From the NCBI GenBank assembly GCA_945890735.1, contig CAMDCZ010000012.1, positions 1 through 52,028 of the forward strand: a stretch of 52,028 bases of DNA, given 5' to 3'. The DNA is from Bordetella parapertussis. Its GTDB lineage: Bacteria > Pseudomonadota > Gammaproteobacteria > Burkholderiales > Burkholderiaceae_C. The position numbers and the translations under genes were made by a program. Positions 41,916-50,600 of the stretch are shown piece by piece (the stretch's first letter is position 1; each line of letters starts with the position of its first letter). The notes beneath the pieces were generated by a model that was not told the DNA's origin, made no database searches, and saw nothing but the letters and a program-made list of their open reading frames with translations.

Positions 41916-43679
41916 ATGACCACCCCCGCATCCCCCTCCCCCCAATCCCTCTCCGGCCTGCTCCCCTTCGTCAAACCCTACCAAGGCCGCATCGCCCTGG
42001 CTGGTTTGTTCTTGCTGTTGGCGGCTGGCACCACGCTGGCATTCCCCTGGGCACTGCGCCTCTTGATCGACCAGGGCTTGAGCGGCCCGGACAGTGGTGC
42101 ACGCCTGGCAGGTCAATTTGGGCAGTTGTTTCTGGTGGCTGCGGCCTTGGCGGTGTTTTCTTCGCTGCGTTTTTACATGGTCACCTGGCTGGGCGAGCGG
42201 ATCACCGCCGATGTGCGCAACGCGGTTTATGGCCATGTGTTGCAGCAAAGCCCTGCCTTTTTCGAAACCACGCAAACCGGCGAGGTGTTGTCGCGCTTGT
42301 CGAACGACACCACCCTGGTGCAAACCGTGGTGGGCTCGTCGCTGTCCATGGGCCTTCGCAATGTGGTCATGGGCACCGGTGCTTTGCTGATGCTGGTTTA
42401 CAGCCACCCGATGCTGATGCTGCAAGTCATCGCTTTGCTGGTGCTGGTGGTTTGGCCAAGCATGGCGCTGGGCCGGCGGGTGCGAAAGCTCTCGCGTGCC
42501 AGCCAAGATCGGGTGGCCGACGCCAGTGCCATGGCCGCCGAGGTCTTGAACGCGATCCCGGTGGTGCAAAGCTACACCGCGGAAATGCGCGAAGCCAAGC
42601 GTTTCACCGATTCCACCTCTCAGGCTGTGGACACCTCGCTGCGCCGCGCCCGCGCCCGTTCGGTGTTGGTGGGTTTCATCATCTTGGCCAGCAGCGCCGC
42701 GCTCTTGTGGGGCCTGTACCAGGGGGCTTTGGCGGTGCGTGACGGCAGCATGAGCGCGGGTGAACTTGGGCAAACCGTGGTGTATGTGATTTTGCTGGCC
42801 AGTGCCTTTGCGGTGTTGGGCGAGGTTTACGGCGATCTGCTGCGTGCCGCCGGTGCGACCGAGCGTTTGATGGAACTCTTGCACACCCGCTCTGGCATCC
42901 GCTCGCCTGCCGCCCCGCGCCAAGCCCCATGGCCAGACAAAGGCTCATCCCTGGTCATGCAGCACCTGGATTTTCATTACCCCTCTCGCCCGCAAACCCA
43001 GGCCTTGTCGGGCTTGACCGGGCAGATCCACCCCGGGCAAACCGTGGCGGTGGTGGGCCCCAGCGGGGCGGGCAAAACCACCTTGTTTGGTTTGCTGTTG
43101 CGCTTTCATGACCCGCAAGCCGGACAAATCGTGCTCGACGGCGTGAATATCAGCGAAATGGATTTGCACGACCTGCGCGCTCGCATTGGCATCGTGCCGC
43201 AAGAGCCCGTGATTTTTTCAGGCACGGCCATGGACAACATTCGTTATGGCCGCCCAGACGCCAAAGACGACGAGGTCTTGGCCGCGGCCAAGGCCGCGTT
43301 TGCCGACGAGTTCATCGTCGATTTGCCGCAGGGCTACGACACGTTTTTGGGCGAGCGCGGTGTGCGCTTGTCGGGCGGTCAGCGCCAGCGCATCGCGATT
43401 GCACGCGCCATGTTGAAAAACCCGCCTTTGCTGTTGCTGGACGAAGCCACCAGTGCACTGGACGCGCACAGCGAACGCATGGTGCAAGCCGCTTTGGAGA
43501 CCGCGATGCAAGGCCGCACCACCCTGGTGATTGCCCACCGCTTGGCGACGGTGCAAAAAGCCGATGTGATTTGGGTCTTGGACCACGGCCACTTGGTGGA
43601 AGAAGGCTCGCACGCCGCGTTGATCGCCAAGGGCGGCTTGTATGCCAGCTTGGCGGCGTTGCAATTCAACAACGCTTGA
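41916..43679 (+). CDS. ABC exporter, fused membrane and ATPase domains (MsbA-like)
   Basis: A half-transporter of 587 residues that would act as a homodimer. An N-terminal six-helix exporter domain is at about 15-310, with the LGERITADVRNAVYGHVLQQSPAFFETTQTGEVLSRLSNDTTLVQ coupling region. The ATPase domain is at about 350-585: Walker A GPSGAGKTT near 381, signature LSGGQRQRIAIARAM near 484, Walker B LLLLDEATSALD near 505, and the H-loop IAHRLATV. MsbA-like lipid or drug export is likely; the substrate is unknown. ATG 41916 follows about 100 bases without a gene, which hold no feature I can support. Confidence 0.92.
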   Translation: MTTPASPSPQSLSGLLPFVKPYQGRIALAGLFLLLAAGTTLAFPWALRLLIDQGLSGPDSGARLAGQFGQLFLVAAALAVFSSLRFYMVTWLGERITADVRNAVYGHVLQQSPAFFETTQTGEVLSRLSNDTTLVQTVVGSSLSMGLRNVVMGTGALLMLVYSHPMLMLQVIALLVLVVWPSMALGRRVRKLSRASQDRVADASAMAAEVLNAIPVVQSYTAEMREAKRFTDSTSQAVDTSLRRARARSVLVGFIILASSAALLWGLYQGALAVRDGSMSAGELGQTVVYVILLASAFAVLGEVYGDLLRAAGATERLMELLHTRSGIRSPAAPRQAPWPDKGSSLVMQHLDFHYPSRPQTQALSGLTGQIHPGQTVAVVGPSGAGKTTLFGLLLRFHDPQAGQIVLDGVNISEMDLHDLRARIGIVPQEPVIFSGTAMDNIRYGRPDAKDDEVLAAAKAAFADEFIVDLPQGYDTFLGERGVRLSGGQRQRIAIARAMLKNPPLLLLDEATSALDAHSERMVQAALETAMQGRTTLVIAHRLATVQKADVIWVLDHGHLVEEGSHAALIAKGGLYASLAALQFNNA

Positions 43680-43708
43680 GTTTGGCCGTCAGTGGCTGCA
43701 TGGCGGCA

Positions 43709-44521
43709 CTAAGCGGTGGCGGTGAACACATACCGGTTCAGGCTGAAAAAATACCCTGTGGACTGGTCCATGCTGCGCACATCAGCCTGCCAATCGGCCA
43801 CGGTTTCGGCTGGCAGGCCATCGCGACCCGAGACAAAGCCACCGATCACGTCCAGCATGCCAGCGCTGTAGGTGTTGGGGTCAAACCGGGTATTGAGCAA
43901 AGGCATCACTTCCACCTGCACATGGGCAAAGCCCGCTTGCTGCAAGCGTTGCTGCAGTGAGCGCGGCAACTGTGGCCATGGGACATGCTGGTTCCAGGTG
44001 TCAATCACCCGACGCATGCGCGTATCGTCCCGGCTGGCCCACACAGCCGACGCCCAATCGGTGTCCACCAACAACACCCGACCGCCTGGGCGCAACACCC
44101 GCCGCAGCTCCAGCAGGGCTTGGTCGAGCTGAGGCACGTATTCATACACCTGGGTGGCCAAAGCCAAGTCAAAGCAGTGGTCTGGGTGGGGCAACTGGGT
44201 GACATCGGCCAGCCCCAACTGCACCTGTGGGCAAGCTTGGCAACGGGCACGGGCAAGGGCCAGCATCGGCTCGGCGATGTCCACCGCGTGCACCCAGCCT
44301 TTCGCGCCCACAGCCTGGCCCAAGGCCAGGCTGGTCAGACCCGGCCCGCAACCGATGTCCAAGGCCCGCTCACCTGCTTGCGGGGCCAACATGCGCAAGG
44401 CGTTTTCGCGCTGGGCCACCACGTCTGGGGTCAGATAGACCGCTTCGATGCGGCGAGCGCCGGTGCTGTCGAACTGCGCTTGCACGCTGTCGCTGTTGTG
44501 GGTTGGGCTTTGGTGGTTCAT
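43709..44521 (-). CDS. Class I SAM-dependent methyltransferase
   Basis: A 270-residue cytoplasmic methyltransferase. Motif I is ALDIGCGPGLTSLALG at about 53-68, the acidic residue is in VHAVDIAEPMLALARARC, and motif III/IV is ADVTQLPHPDHCFDLALATQVYEYVPQLDQAL. The motif LRRVLRPGGRVLLVDTDWASAVW follows. The arrangement resembles UbiE/Methyltransf_11 proteins. The substrate cannot be deduced. It converges on the ABC exporter with 29 bases between the stops. Confidence 0.88.
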   Translation of the reverse strand: MNHQSPTHNSDSVQAQFDSTGARRIEAVYLTPDVVAQRENALRMLAPQAGERALDIGCGPGLTSLALGQAVGAKGWVHAVDIAEPMLALARARCQACPQVQLGLADVTQLPHPDHCFDLALATQVYEYVPQLDQALLELRRVLRPGGRVLLVDTDWASAVWASRDDTRMRRVIDTWNQHVPWPQLPRSLQQRLQQAGFAHVQVEVMPLLNTRFDPNTYSAGMLDVIGGFVSGRDGLPAETVADWQADVRSMDQSTGYFFSLNRYVFTATA

Positions 44522-44596
44522 GCGCAGGGGTCAGAAAGGTCAAACAACCAAGATCATAGGCCGGTTGCGGAATTTTCAATACCTTGAACCATTTAG

Positions 44597-44626
44597 ATGA
44601 CAAAGCTCATGTATTTCACCTATAAA
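44597..44626 (+). promoter_or_regulatory. Sigma-70-type promoter before the outer-membrane-like gene
   Basis: ATGACA, 18 bases, TATAAA: five of six matches in each box. It lies about 35 bases before ATG 44661 in an AT-rich stretch that stands out from its surroundings. Confidence 0.55.
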
Positions 44627-44660
44627 ATAGTACCTATTAACTCATTCAAAGGTGGATACG

Positions 44661-45254
44661 ATGAAAAAGCATGCATTGACTGGCTTGGCTTTGATGGCTT
44701 CCCTGGGTGCATGGGCAGATGAGCGGCCCATGCAGTTTGTGGGTGGCCTCAACTACACCTATGGCGGCGACAAGATGTACCGGGCGCTCTACCAAAATGG
44801 CGACACGCAAGACATCACGGCGGGCGGGACCTATCAGTTCCATGTCGGGGCGAGTTACCCGATCGGCCGCTACAGCGACTTCCAACTCACCATTGGTTTG
44901 CACACCGCATCCACCATGGCGAGGAATGGAAAGATTCAATTCAACCGCTACCCCATGGAGTTGTTGGGCTTTTACCAGTTCACCGACTATTTCCGCTTGG
45001 GCGGGGGCTTGCGCAAATCCTTTGGGGCGAGCTCCGCCACCGAGGGTGTGGCGGCCAACTTCAGCGAATACGACTTCAAGACTTCCACCGGCGGCGTGTT
45101 GGAAATGCAGTATTTGTTCCGACCCGACCAACCCACCTATGACAAAAACGCCCTCACCCTGCGCTTTGCCACCGAGAACTTCACCACCAAAAGCAGCAGC
45201 CCCATTCGGGTGAATGGCAACCATTGGGGTTTGGGCTTGGTGTTTTACCGTTAA
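44661..45254 (+). CDS. Small outer-membrane beta-barrel-like protein
   Basis: A 197-residue exported protein. The signal peptide is MKKHALTGLALMASLGAWA. The mature part alternates short amphipathic strands (FVGGLNYTYGGDKMY, YQFHVGASYPI, FQLTIGLHTAS, MELLGFYQFTDYFRLGGGLRKSF, VLEMQYLFR) and ends HWGLGLVFYR, as expected for a barrel. I know no specific family. ATG 44661 has AAAGGTGG upstream. It is preceded by a sigma-70-like promoter and converges on boxA with 21 bases between. Confidence 0.75.
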   Translation: MKKHALTGLALMASLGAWADERPMQFVGGLNYTYGGDKMYRALYQNGDTQDITAGGTYQFHVGASYPIGRYSDFQLTIGLHTASTMARNGKIQFNRYPMELLGFYQFTDYFRLGGGLRKSFGASSATEGVAANFSEYDFKTSTGGVLEMQYLFRPDQPTYDKNALTLRFATENFTTKSSSPIRVNGNHWGLGLVFYR

Positions 45255-45275
45255 GCCCGGGCGACAAGCTGGGGA

Positions 45276-46550
45276 TCAATAGGTCTCCAACTGCAACCGA
45301 CCTTCTTGCTTCAGGGTCGAGGCCACCGAGGTCCAGTCCAAACCCGCACCCACGGCGATGTCTTGCAAGGCCTGCAACACGCCCTCTTCCATGGCCTTCA
45401 AACCGCACACATAAAAATGCGTCTGCGGGTCTTGCAGCAAAGTGGCCAATGGCGCTGCTGCGTCACGCATGGCGTCTTGCACATAGCGCTTGGGTACGCC
45501 TGGGGTGCGCGAAAACGCCAAGTGGATGTCGATGAAATCGGCAGGCAGTTTTTGCAAAGGGCCAAAGTAAGGCAACTCTTGCTGGGTGCGAGCACCAAAG
45601 AACAGCATCAGCTTGCCGCCTTCAAATTTGCCACTCGCCTTCAATCGCCTGCGCCACTCGGTCATGCCGCGCATGGGGGCGCTGCCGGTGCCGGTGCAAA
45701 TCATCACGATGTGGCTGCCAGGGTGGTTGGGCATCAAAAAGCTGGTGCCAAACGGGCCGATCACCTGGACCGTGTCGCCGGTTTTCAAGTCACACAAATG
45801 GTTGGACGCGACACCCTTGACCGGCTGGCCTTGGTGGTCTTGCACCACCCGTTTGACCGTGAGGGACAGGTTGTTGTAGCCGGGGCGCTCGCCGTTGCGG
45901 GGGCTGGCCACCGAGTACTGGCGGGCATGGTGCGGTTTGCCATGCGCATCCAGGCCAGGCGCAATGATGCCCACCGACTGGCCTTCCAGCACCGGGAATG
46001 GCAGGCTGCCAAAGTCGAGCACGATGTGGTGGGTTTCGTTGTCGGTGCCAGGCTCATTCACCTGCATGTTGCCGACCACGGTCGCGATGATCGGCGACTT
46101 GGGGCCATGCAGGTTGGTGTAGGGGTGCGCGGCGGACCAAGGCGGCAAGCTCGCGCCCATGGCAGCCTGGACCACGGGGGCGGGGCTTGGGCTGGCGCTG
46201 ACCACCGAGGTGGCGGCGTTTTCAAAGGCGGTGCTGCCAGAGGCGGGCAAGCTCGCCGCCAGGGTTTGCAGCTCGGCTTCGCTTTGCGGTGCGGGCAGTT
46301 CGTCCCAGCTGAGTTGTTCGGCCAAGCTGTAAGCCTTGCTGCGCAGCACCGGCAACCAATGGTCAATGGAGCCGGTGGGGCAAGGCGGCACGCAGGCCAT
46401 GCAGTGGTTGCACTTGTCGGCATCGACCACGTAGTTGCGGCTGTCATGCGTCACCGCGCCCACCGGGCAGGTGGCCTCGCAGGTGTTGCAACGGATACAA
46501 ACTTCGGGGTCGATCAGGTGCTGTTGCAGCAACTCTGCGGTTTCACTCAT
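45276..46550 (-). CDS. boxA: Benzoyl-CoA epoxidase reductase subunit BoxA
   Basis: Iron-sulfur flavoprotein that passes electrons from NADPH to BoxB during aerobic benzoyl-CoA epoxidation, 424 residues. Two [4Fe-4S] ferredoxin motifs are at C18-C28 (CIRCNTCEATCP) and C47-C57 (CNHCMACVPPCP). After an Ala-rich linker comes a ferredoxin-NADP reductase module: RQYSVASPRNGERPGYNNL for FAD, MICTGTGSAPMRGM for NADP, and THFYVCGLKAMEEGV. It follows boxB by 7 bases. Confidence 0.95.
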   Translation of the reverse strand: MSETAELLQQHLIDPEVCIRCNTCEATCPVGAVTHDSRNYVVDADKCNHCMACVPPCPTGSIDHWLPVLRSKAYSLAEQLSWDELPAPQSEAELQTLAASLPASGSTAFENAATSVVSASPSPAPVVQAAMGASLPPWSAAHPYTNLHGPKSPIIATVVGNMQVNEPGTDNETHHIVLDFGSLPFPVLEGQSVGIIAPGLDAHGKPHHARQYSVASPRNGERPGYNNLSLTVKRVVQDHQGQPVKGVASNHLCDLKTGDTVQVIGPFGTSFLMPNHPGSHIVMICTGTGSAPMRGMTEWRRRLKASGKFEGGKLMLFFGARTQQELPYFGPLQKLPADFIDIHLAFSRTPGVPKRYVQDAMRDAAAPLATLLQDPQTHFYVCGLKAMEEGVLQALQDIAVGAGLDWTSVASTLKQEGRLQLETY

Positions 46551-46557
46551 GGCAGGC

Positions 46558-47985
46558 TCAGTTGAAGCGGACGTACTCGAAGTCTACGGGTTGGCGGTTG
46601 ATGCCAATGGCCGGGGGTGCGATCCAGTTGGCAAACTTGCCAGGCTCGGCCACACGGCCCATCAGGCTGGCGACAAAGGCGCGGTCTTCAGCTGACGGCA
46701 GCCACTCGTTGACCTTGGCGTTCCATTCGGCATCCGACACCACACGGCCATCTGGCGAGACCTTCGAGCCCGAGAGCGAGCCGATGTTGCGGTGAAAGGC
46801 TTTGTGTGGCACTTGCAGCTTGAAGGGGATGCCGGCTTTGTCGATCACGCGGTTCCAGCGGTCCACACCGGCTCGAGAGTCGGTGATGTAGTCGTCGCGC
46901 AGCACTTCGTTCAAAGCGTTCAGCATCGGCACTTCTTTTTCGATCAACTGCCCGTTTTGAACGTGCAGCACTTTGTAGGTCTGGCCGCGCAACACATGGT
47001 CATCGTCGCGTTTGCCTTCTTCGTAGCGGCCTTTGAGACCCGAGCTGTAAAAGGTCGCAGCATTGCTGGATTCGTCAGCGCCAAACAAATCGATGGTCAC
47101 GCTGAAGTGGAAATTCAAATAACGCTGGATGGTGGGCAAATCAATCACGCCAGCGGCGCGCAGCTTGGCCACATCGTCGGTCTTGAGCTCATTCATGGCT
47201 TGGCAGGTGCGCTGGATCACGCGTGAAATGCCTGACTCACCGACAAACATGTGGTGGGCTTCTTCGGTCAGCATGAACTTGGTGGTGCGTGCCAGCGGGT
47301 CGAAGCTGCTCTCTGCCAAAGCACACAGCTGGAACTTGCCGTCACGGTCAGTGAAGTAGGTGAACATGAAAAAGCTGAGCCAATCGGGCGTTTGCTCGTT
47401 GAAAGCTTGCAGGATGCGGGGGTTGTCGTCGTTGCCGCTGCGACGCTCAAGCAAGGCCTCGGCTTCTTCACGGCCATCACGGCCAAAGTGTTTGTGCAAC
47501 AAATACACCATGGCCCACAGATGACGGCCTTCTTCCACGTTGATCTGGAACAGGTTGCGCAGGTCGTACATGCTGGGGGCGGTTTGGCCGAGGTGACGTT
47601 GCTGCTCAACCGATGCTGGCTCGGTGTCGCCTTGGGTCACGATGATGCGGCGCAAGTTGGCGCGGTGTTCGCCAGGCACGTCTTGCCATGCGGCCTCGCC
47701 TTTGTGGTCGCCGAAATGGATTTTGCGATCGGCTTCGCCTTGGTTCAAGAAAATGCCCCAACGGTAGTCGCGCATTTTCACGTGGCCAAACTGGGCCCAG
47801 CCTTGGGGGTCAACGCTGACCGCGGTGCGCAGATACACCTCGCTGTCGGTGGTGCCTTCGGGGCCCATGTCGTCCCACCAGTTGATGAAGTTGGGCTGCC
47901 ATTGCTCGAGGGCACGCTGCAAAGTGCGGTCATCGCTGAGGTTGACGTTGTTGGGGATTTTTTCGCTGTAATTGATGGAGGACAT
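46558..47985 (-). CDS. boxB: Benzoyl-CoA 2,3-epoxidase oxygenase subunit BoxB
   Basis: Di-iron oxygenase that converts benzoyl-CoA to 2,3-epoxybenzoyl-CoA, 475 residues, the usual length. Iron-ligand motifs are FQINVEEGRHLWAMVYL (ExxH, about E152 and H155) and LTEEAHHMFVGE (about E242 and H245). SINYSEKIPNNVNLSDDRTLQRALE is the family N-terminus. AGGA precedes the ATG. It lies 46 bases after boxC and 7 before boxA. Confidence 0.96.
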   Translation of the reverse strand: MSSINYSEKIPNNVNLSDDRTLQRALEQWQPNFINWWDDMGPEGTTDSEVYLRTAVSVDPQGWAQFGHVKMRDYRWGIFLNQGEADRKIHFGDHKGEAAWQDVPGEHRANLRRIIVTQGDTEPASVEQQRHLGQTAPSMYDLRNLFQINVEEGRHLWAMVYLLHKHFGRDGREEAEALLERRSGNDDNPRILQAFNEQTPDWLSFFMFTYFTDRDGKFQLCALAESSFDPLARTTKFMLTEEAHHMFVGESGISRVIQRTCQAMNELKTDDVAKLRAAGVIDLPTIQRYLNFHFSVTIDLFGADESSNAATFYSSGLKGRYEEGKRDDDHVLRGQTYKVLHVQNGQLIEKEVPMLNALNEVLRDDYITDSRAGVDRWNRVIDKAGIPFKLQVPHKAFHRNIGSLSGSKVSPDGRVVSDAEWNAKVNEWLPSAEDRAFVASLMGRVAEPGKFANWIAPPAIGINRQPVDFEYVRFN

Positions 47986-48031
47986 GTTTTTTCCTGAGGA
48001 ATGGAATGAAAAGAATGGGTATCTGACCCAG

Positions 48032-49693
48032 TTAAACGCGGTTCAAATCGAAAGCAGCTTTCTCACCTTTGCCGTAGACCTTCAAGGCACCTTTGTCGCC
48101 AACCGCGTTGGGGCGGTTGAAGATCCAGTTTTGCCAAGCGGACAAGCGGCCAAAAATCCGGGTCTCCATCGACTCTTTTTGGCTGAAGCGCAAATTGGCC
48201 TCCAAGCCGGTGAGTGAGTCGGGAGACATGGCGGCACGCTCTTCGATCGCGATGCGCAGCTCGTCTGCCCAGTCGATGTCGTCGGGTGCAGCAGTGACCA
48301 AACCCAAGGCCAGTGCGTGTTCGGCGTTCAGCGGTTTGCCGATGGCTGAACGCACGGCTTCGAGGGGCGCGGTTTCTTCGTAAAAGCGGCGCTGCAAGCG
48401 CGACTGGTGGTTCACCATGGGGAAGTAGCCCATGTTGAGCTCGCTCAAGGTGATGTGCGGCGCTTGGTCGTTACCTGGCAGGGCCAACATGTACGTGCGG
48501 TCTGCGCAAAACGCCAACTCGGCCAAGGTGCCTGCAAAGCAAGAACCTTCGTCGACCAAGGCAAACAAAGAGCGCGAGGACACGTCCAAGCGAGCCAAGG
48601 TGCGGCGCAGCAAACCGATGGTTTCGTTCACCAGCCAATGGTTTTGGTGTTGCGCCAGCATCGCGTCCGATTGCATTGCCAGCGCGGCGTCGCCCTTGGT
48701 CTTCAATAACCAGGTGCCGATATCAAGCTCATTGGTGCGCAAGGCCAAGATCGCGTCGTCCAACTCTCGCGCCATTTGCAAGGGGTACCAAGCGTCGCCT
48801 TGCTGCTGGATGCCTTCCAAGGTGGTGGGCACGGCAGCTGTCGGCGCAGACACGGTCAAGGTGGCGGTGCGTTTGGCGCGGTCGATCTCGACCGTCACCA
48901 TGTCGTAATGCAAAGCGTCTGCAGAAACGGTTTTGTGCAAGGGCGTGAGCGCCACGCCTTGGCCTTTGGCCGCCGCACCCGCCCGCTTGGCGTTGGCAGG
49001 CAAGGCGTTGGCGTGTTTGGCCACCACCTCGGCAAACTGCGCGGGCTTGGCGATCGCGTCCACCAAACGCCAGTCCACCGCACGCTGACCGCGCACGCCT
49101 TCGACGCTGGTGCAAAAGACATCCGCATGGTCGTGCCGCACATGGCGCTTGTCGGTGACACGGGTCAAGCCGCCGGTGCCAGGCAACACCCCCAGCAAAG
49201 GCACCTCAGGCAAAGACACGCTGCTGGAGCGGTCGTCGACCAATACGATCTCATCGCAGGCCAGCGCCAGCTCGTAGCCGCCACCGGCGCATGCACCGTT
49301 GACCGCGGCCACGAATTTCAAGCCACTGTGGCGGCTGCTGTCTTCGATGCCGTTGCGGGTTTCGTTGGTGAATTTGCAGAAGTTGACTTTCCAGGCATGG
49401 CTGGACAAACCCAGCATGAAGATGTTGGCGCCTGAGCAAAAAATCCGGTCTTTCAAACTGGTGACGATCACCGACTTGACTTCGGGGTGCTCAAAGCGCA
49501 CCCGCTGCAAAGCGTCGTGCAATTCAATGTCCACGCCCAAGTCATAGGAGTTGAGCTTGAGTTTGTAGCCAGGCAGGATGCCGCCGTCTTCTTGGATATC
49601 CAAAGACAAGGTGGCCACCTCGCCATCAACGGCCAGGGACCAATGGCGGTATTGAGAGGGGTGTGTTTGGTAATCGACCTTGAAATCAGACAT
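48032..49693 (-). CDS. boxC: Benzoyl-CoA-dihydrodiol lyase BoxC
   Basis: Crotonase-fold enzyme that hydrolytically opens 2,3-epoxybenzoyl-CoA to the dehydroadipyl-CoA semialdehyde plus formate. It has 553 residues. The crotonase region includes VKSVIVTSLKDRIFCSGANIFML and AAVNGACAGGGYELALACDEIVLVDDRSSSVSLPEVPLLGVLPGTGGL. The C-terminal half is a second crotonase-like part ending FDLNRV. ATG 49693 (MSDFKV) has AAGGAAG nine bases upstream. It is the first structural gene behind boxR. Confidence 0.95.
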   Translation of the reverse strand: MSDFKVDYQTHPSQYRHWSLAVDGEVATLSLDIQEDGGILPGYKLKLNSYDLGVDIELHDALQRVRFEHPEVKSVIVTSLKDRIFCSGANIFMLGLSSHAWKVNFCKFTNETRNGIEDSSRHSGLKFVAAVNGACAGGGYELALACDEIVLVDDRSSSVSLPEVPLLGVLPGTGGLTRVTDKRHVRHDHADVFCTSVEGVRGQRAVDWRLVDAIAKPAQFAEVVAKHANALPANAKRAGAAAKGQGVALTPLHKTVSADALHYDMVTVEIDRAKRTATLTVSAPTAAVPTTLEGIQQQGDAWYPLQMARELDDAILALRTNELDIGTWLLKTKGDAALAMQSDAMLAQHQNHWLVNETIGLLRRTLARLDVSSRSLFALVDEGSCFAGTLAELAFCADRTYMLALPGNDQAPHITLSELNMGYFPMVNHQSRLQRRFYEETAPLEAVRSAIGKPLNAEHALALGLVTAAPDDIDWADELRIAIEERAAMSPDSLTGLEANLRFSQKESMETRIFGRLSAWQNWIFNRPNAVGDKGALKVYGKGEKAAFDLNRV

Positions 49694-49743
49694 GCGCGGG
49701 CTTCCTTGTGACAAAGGCCAAGCCACCGACTTGACCGAAGCCG

Positions 49744-49778
49744 TGCATCATCATGCAGAAAAGGGCTTGATTAATGCA
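49744..49778 (-). promoter_or_regulatory. Candidate BoxR operator before boxC
   Basis: TGCA-N6-TGCA at 49744-49757, with a third TGCA at 49775-49778, inside the 100-base boxR-boxC gap. BzdR/BoxR regulators are known to recognise repeated TGCA elements. The same TGCA-N6-TGCA layout occurs at 50568-50581. Confidence 0.55.
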
Positions 49779-49793
49779 ATATATTTCATAAAC

Positions 49794-50564
49794 TCAATTC
49801 AGCGCCAACCATGCTTTTTTCAGGACCTGAAAACTCTCTTCGAGCGGCTGCAAGCTGGTGTCGACATGCAGATCAGCCTTGGCATAAAAAGGCGAACGGC
49901 TGCTCAGGATGCGCCGCAGGTCTTGCATGGCCTCGTTGCTTGATGCCATCGGGCGGGTGTCGCCTTGAGCCAACACACGGGCCATGTGGTCCTCGGGCGT
50001 GGCCTGCAGCCATATCGTGAAGCACTGCGCCAGCAAGACATTGAAAGTGGCTTCCTCCGACACCAGGCCGCCCGGCGTGGCCAACACCGCATGCGGGTGC
50101 TGCGCCAAGCTGTCCTCCAAGGCGCGGCGTTCGTAGCGTCGGTAAGCCTGCGGCCCATACAGGCCATGGATTTCGCTGATGTTGCAACCAGCGAGGCTTT
50201 CAATCACCCGGCTGAGTTCAATGAACACATAACCCAGCTCCTGGGCCAAACGCTGACCCAGTGAAGATTTGCCCGCGCCACGCAAACCAATGAGCGCGAT
50301 GTGTTGTCGCCGCAAGCTGCCCGACGCTGGGGCCTCTTCCAGCAAGGTGATCAGGCCGCATTGCAATGCTTTGGCCACTTGCAGCAACACCAGGATGGAA
50401 GCATTGCCCGTGCCCGACTCCAAATTGGCCCAATGCCGCTCGGAGACTTGGGCGCGGGCGGCAGCGGCTTTTCGGGTCAGGCCGCGTCGGGCACGCAGGC
50501 CGCGCACCCGCGCGCCCAAGGTGACCAGGTAGGGGTGCTTTTCGTCGGGCAAAGGGTGTCGCAT
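49794..50564 (-). CDS. boxR: BoxR/BzdR-type transcription regulator (helix-turn-helix plus shikimate-kinase-like domain)
   Basis: Benzoyl-CoA-responsive repressor of box genes, 256 residues. An XRE-type helix-turn-helix is at about 12-75 (LGARVRGLRARRGLTRKAAAARAQVSERHWANLESGTGNASI). A shikimate-kinase-like domain from about 85 has P-loop GLRGAGKSS (93-101), ATPGGLVSEEATFNVLL and a DTRPM segment; it binds benzoyl-CoA in this family. ATG 50564 has no ordinary ribosome site, and a TGCA-N6-TGCA element ends four bases upstream. The gene lies 36 bases after apbC. Confidence 0.9.
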   Translation of the reverse strand: MRHPLPDEKHPYLVTLGARVRGLRARRGLTRKAAAARAQVSERHWANLESGTGNASILVLLQVAKALQCGLITLLEEAPASGSLRRQHIALIGLRGAGKSSLGQRLAQELGYVFIELSRVIESLAGCNISEIHGLYGPQAYRRYERRALEDSLAQHPHAVLATPGGLVSEEATFNVLLAQCFTIWLQATPEDHMARVLAQGDTRPMASSNEAMQDLRRILSSRSPFYAKADLHVDTSLQPLEESFQVLKKAWLALN

Positions 50565-50567
50565 CCC

Positions 50568-50581
50568 TGCACTTTAATGCA
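50568..50581 (-). promoter_or_regulatory. Candidate BoxR operator at the boxR start
   Basis: TGCA-N6-TGCA, the same layout as before boxC, lying 4-17 bases before the boxR ATG. BoxR could repress its own expression here. Confidence 0.5.
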
Positions 50582-50600
50582 TCAGGGTGCCAACCCGTCT

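Noticed and set aside
47251..47997. Plus-strand open frame of 248 codons opposite boxB
   Set aside because: Antisense shadow of boxB; no start signal or motif.
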